Position numbers and translations under genes: made by a program. This document shows positions 5,283-5,906 of a DNA stretch of 5,906 nt, piece after piece (the stretch's first letter is position 1; the number at the start of each line of letters is the position of its first letter). The notes beneath the pieces were generated by a model. The model saw only the letters and a list, made by a program, of their open reading frames with translations, was not told where the DNA came from and searched no databases. Origin of the DNA: Burkholderiales bacterium (GTDB lineage: Bacteria > Pseudomonadota > Gammaproteobacteria > Burkholderiales > CAIKXV01); assembly GCA_019751575.1 (NCBI GenBank), contig JAIENF010000537.1, positions 1 through 5,906 of the forward strand. The letters run 5' to 3'.

Positions 5283-5906
5283 ATGGCGGTTCCAGCCGCA
5301 GGCAGCCGGTCCGACGGCGTGCAGGCACGCGACAGGCTGCTGCATGCCGCTCTGCGCCTGTTCGCGGCGCGCGGCTTCGAACGCACCAGCATCCGCGAGA
5401 TCGCCCAGGCCGCCGAAGCCAACATCTCCGCGATCGGCTACTACTTCGGCGACAAGGCAGGCCTGTACCGCGCGGCGTTCACCGAGCCGATGGGCGACGC
5501 CTGCCCGGCCGCCCGGATGCCGCCCGGCACCCTGCCGCTGCCGGACCTGATGCGCCGGTTCTTCGCCGAGTTCCTGCAGCCGCTGAAGCAGGGCGAGTCG
5601 GTGGAGCTGGTGATGCGGCTGCATTTCCGCGAGATCGTCGAGCCGACCGGCCTCTGGGCGGAAATGATCGAGAACGAGATCAAGCCGCAGCATGAATGGC
5701 TGCTGCACCTGCTCGCGGGCGAGTTCGGACTGCCGGCGCCGGATGCCGACCTGCAGCGGCTGACGTTCTCCATCGTCGGCATGGCGATCCACTTCTTCGT
5801 CGGGCAGGACATCGTGAACGGCATCGCCCCCGAGGTGATGGACGGGCCGGATGCGATCGACCTGCTGGCCGAGCGCCTGGCCGGCTACTCGCTGGCGATG
5901 ATCGAG
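5283..5906 (+). CDS. TetR/AcrR transcriptional regulator with CerR-type C-terminal domain, 3' end outside window
   Basis: Open for 208 codons to the window edge without a stop. The ATG at 5283 follows AGAGG (5271-5275) with seven bases between. Residues 15-62 are the TetR helix-turn-helix: 'ARDRLLHAALRLFAARGFERTSIREIA' type, then 'AEANISAIGYYFGDKAGLYRAAF', with the recognition-helix Y-Y-F-G-D-K signature at 53-58. The C-terminal part fits the CerR-type (DUF1956) ligand domain: 'LVMRLHFREIVEPTGLWAEMI' near 109-129 and 'LTFSIVGMAIHFFVGQDIV' near 160-178. The family represses, often itself plus an adjacent efflux or oxidoreductase operon, and is released by small molecules; the ligand here is unknown. 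Only a few residues are probably missing, judging by the usual 210-240-residue length. The palindrome at 5211-5224 is the likely self-operator. Target genes would be expected just beyond the right edge. Confidence 0.9.
   Translation, partial: MAVPAAGSRSDGVQARDRLLHAALRLFAARGFERTSIREIAQAAEANISAIGYYFGDKAGLYRAAFTEPMGDACPAARMPPGTLPLPDLMRRFFAEFLQPLKQGESVELVMRLHFREIVEPTGLWAEMIENEIKPQHEWLLHLLAGEFGLPAPDADLQRLTFSIVGMAIHFFVGQDIVNGIAPEVMDGPDAIDLLAERLAGYSLAMIE

Overview
The window is GC-rich (roughly two-thirds G+C), tightly packed chromosomal DNA. The strong G/C bias at third codon positions, the wording of the YajQ protein and the GCTACAAT-type -10 element in front of yajQ all suggest a high-GC proteobacterium, most likely a betaproteobacterium (Burkholderiales/Rhodocyclales-like). 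I have no species-level evidence. There are no rRNA or tRNA genes, CRISPR arrays, transposases or phage genes.

Layout, left to right. (1) 1-1008, plus strand: the 3' part of dinB (DNA polymerase IV), whose first ~37 codons lie outside the window. (2) 1009-1147: a short intergenic stretch holding three consecutive inverted repeats. (3) 1148-2083 and 2202-3110, plus strand: two tandem, clearly paralogous lipoproteins of the DUF4394 family. They are separated by a 118-bp spacer containing six degenerate copies of a 7-bp repeat and a candidate promoter for the second copy. (4) 3191-3682, plus strand: yajQ, a nucleotide / cyclic-di-GMP-binding protein. (5) 3722-4423, minus strand: a stand-alone class I glutamine amidotransferase, convergent with yajQ. 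(6) 4446 (or about 4503)-5165, plus strand: an exported retropepsin-like (clan AA, TIGR02281-type) aspartic protease, divergent from the amidotransferase. (7) 5283-5906, plus strand: a TetR/AcrR regulator with a CerR-type C-terminal domain. It is open to the window end and has a palindromic operator placed exactly between its predicted -35 and -10 boxes.

The genes do not form one pathway. They look like separate housekeeping and accessory units: lesion bypass, envelope lipoproteins, nucleotide-binding protein, amidotransferase, periplasmic protease, and a regulator whose targets probably lie beyond the right edge. The items most worth a second look are the tandem lipoprotein pair with its heptamer-repeat spacer, the operator-in-promoter architecture of the TetR gene, and the hairpin-rich leader before the first lipoprotein. 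I did not find a convincing new multi-gene defence or biosynthetic system.
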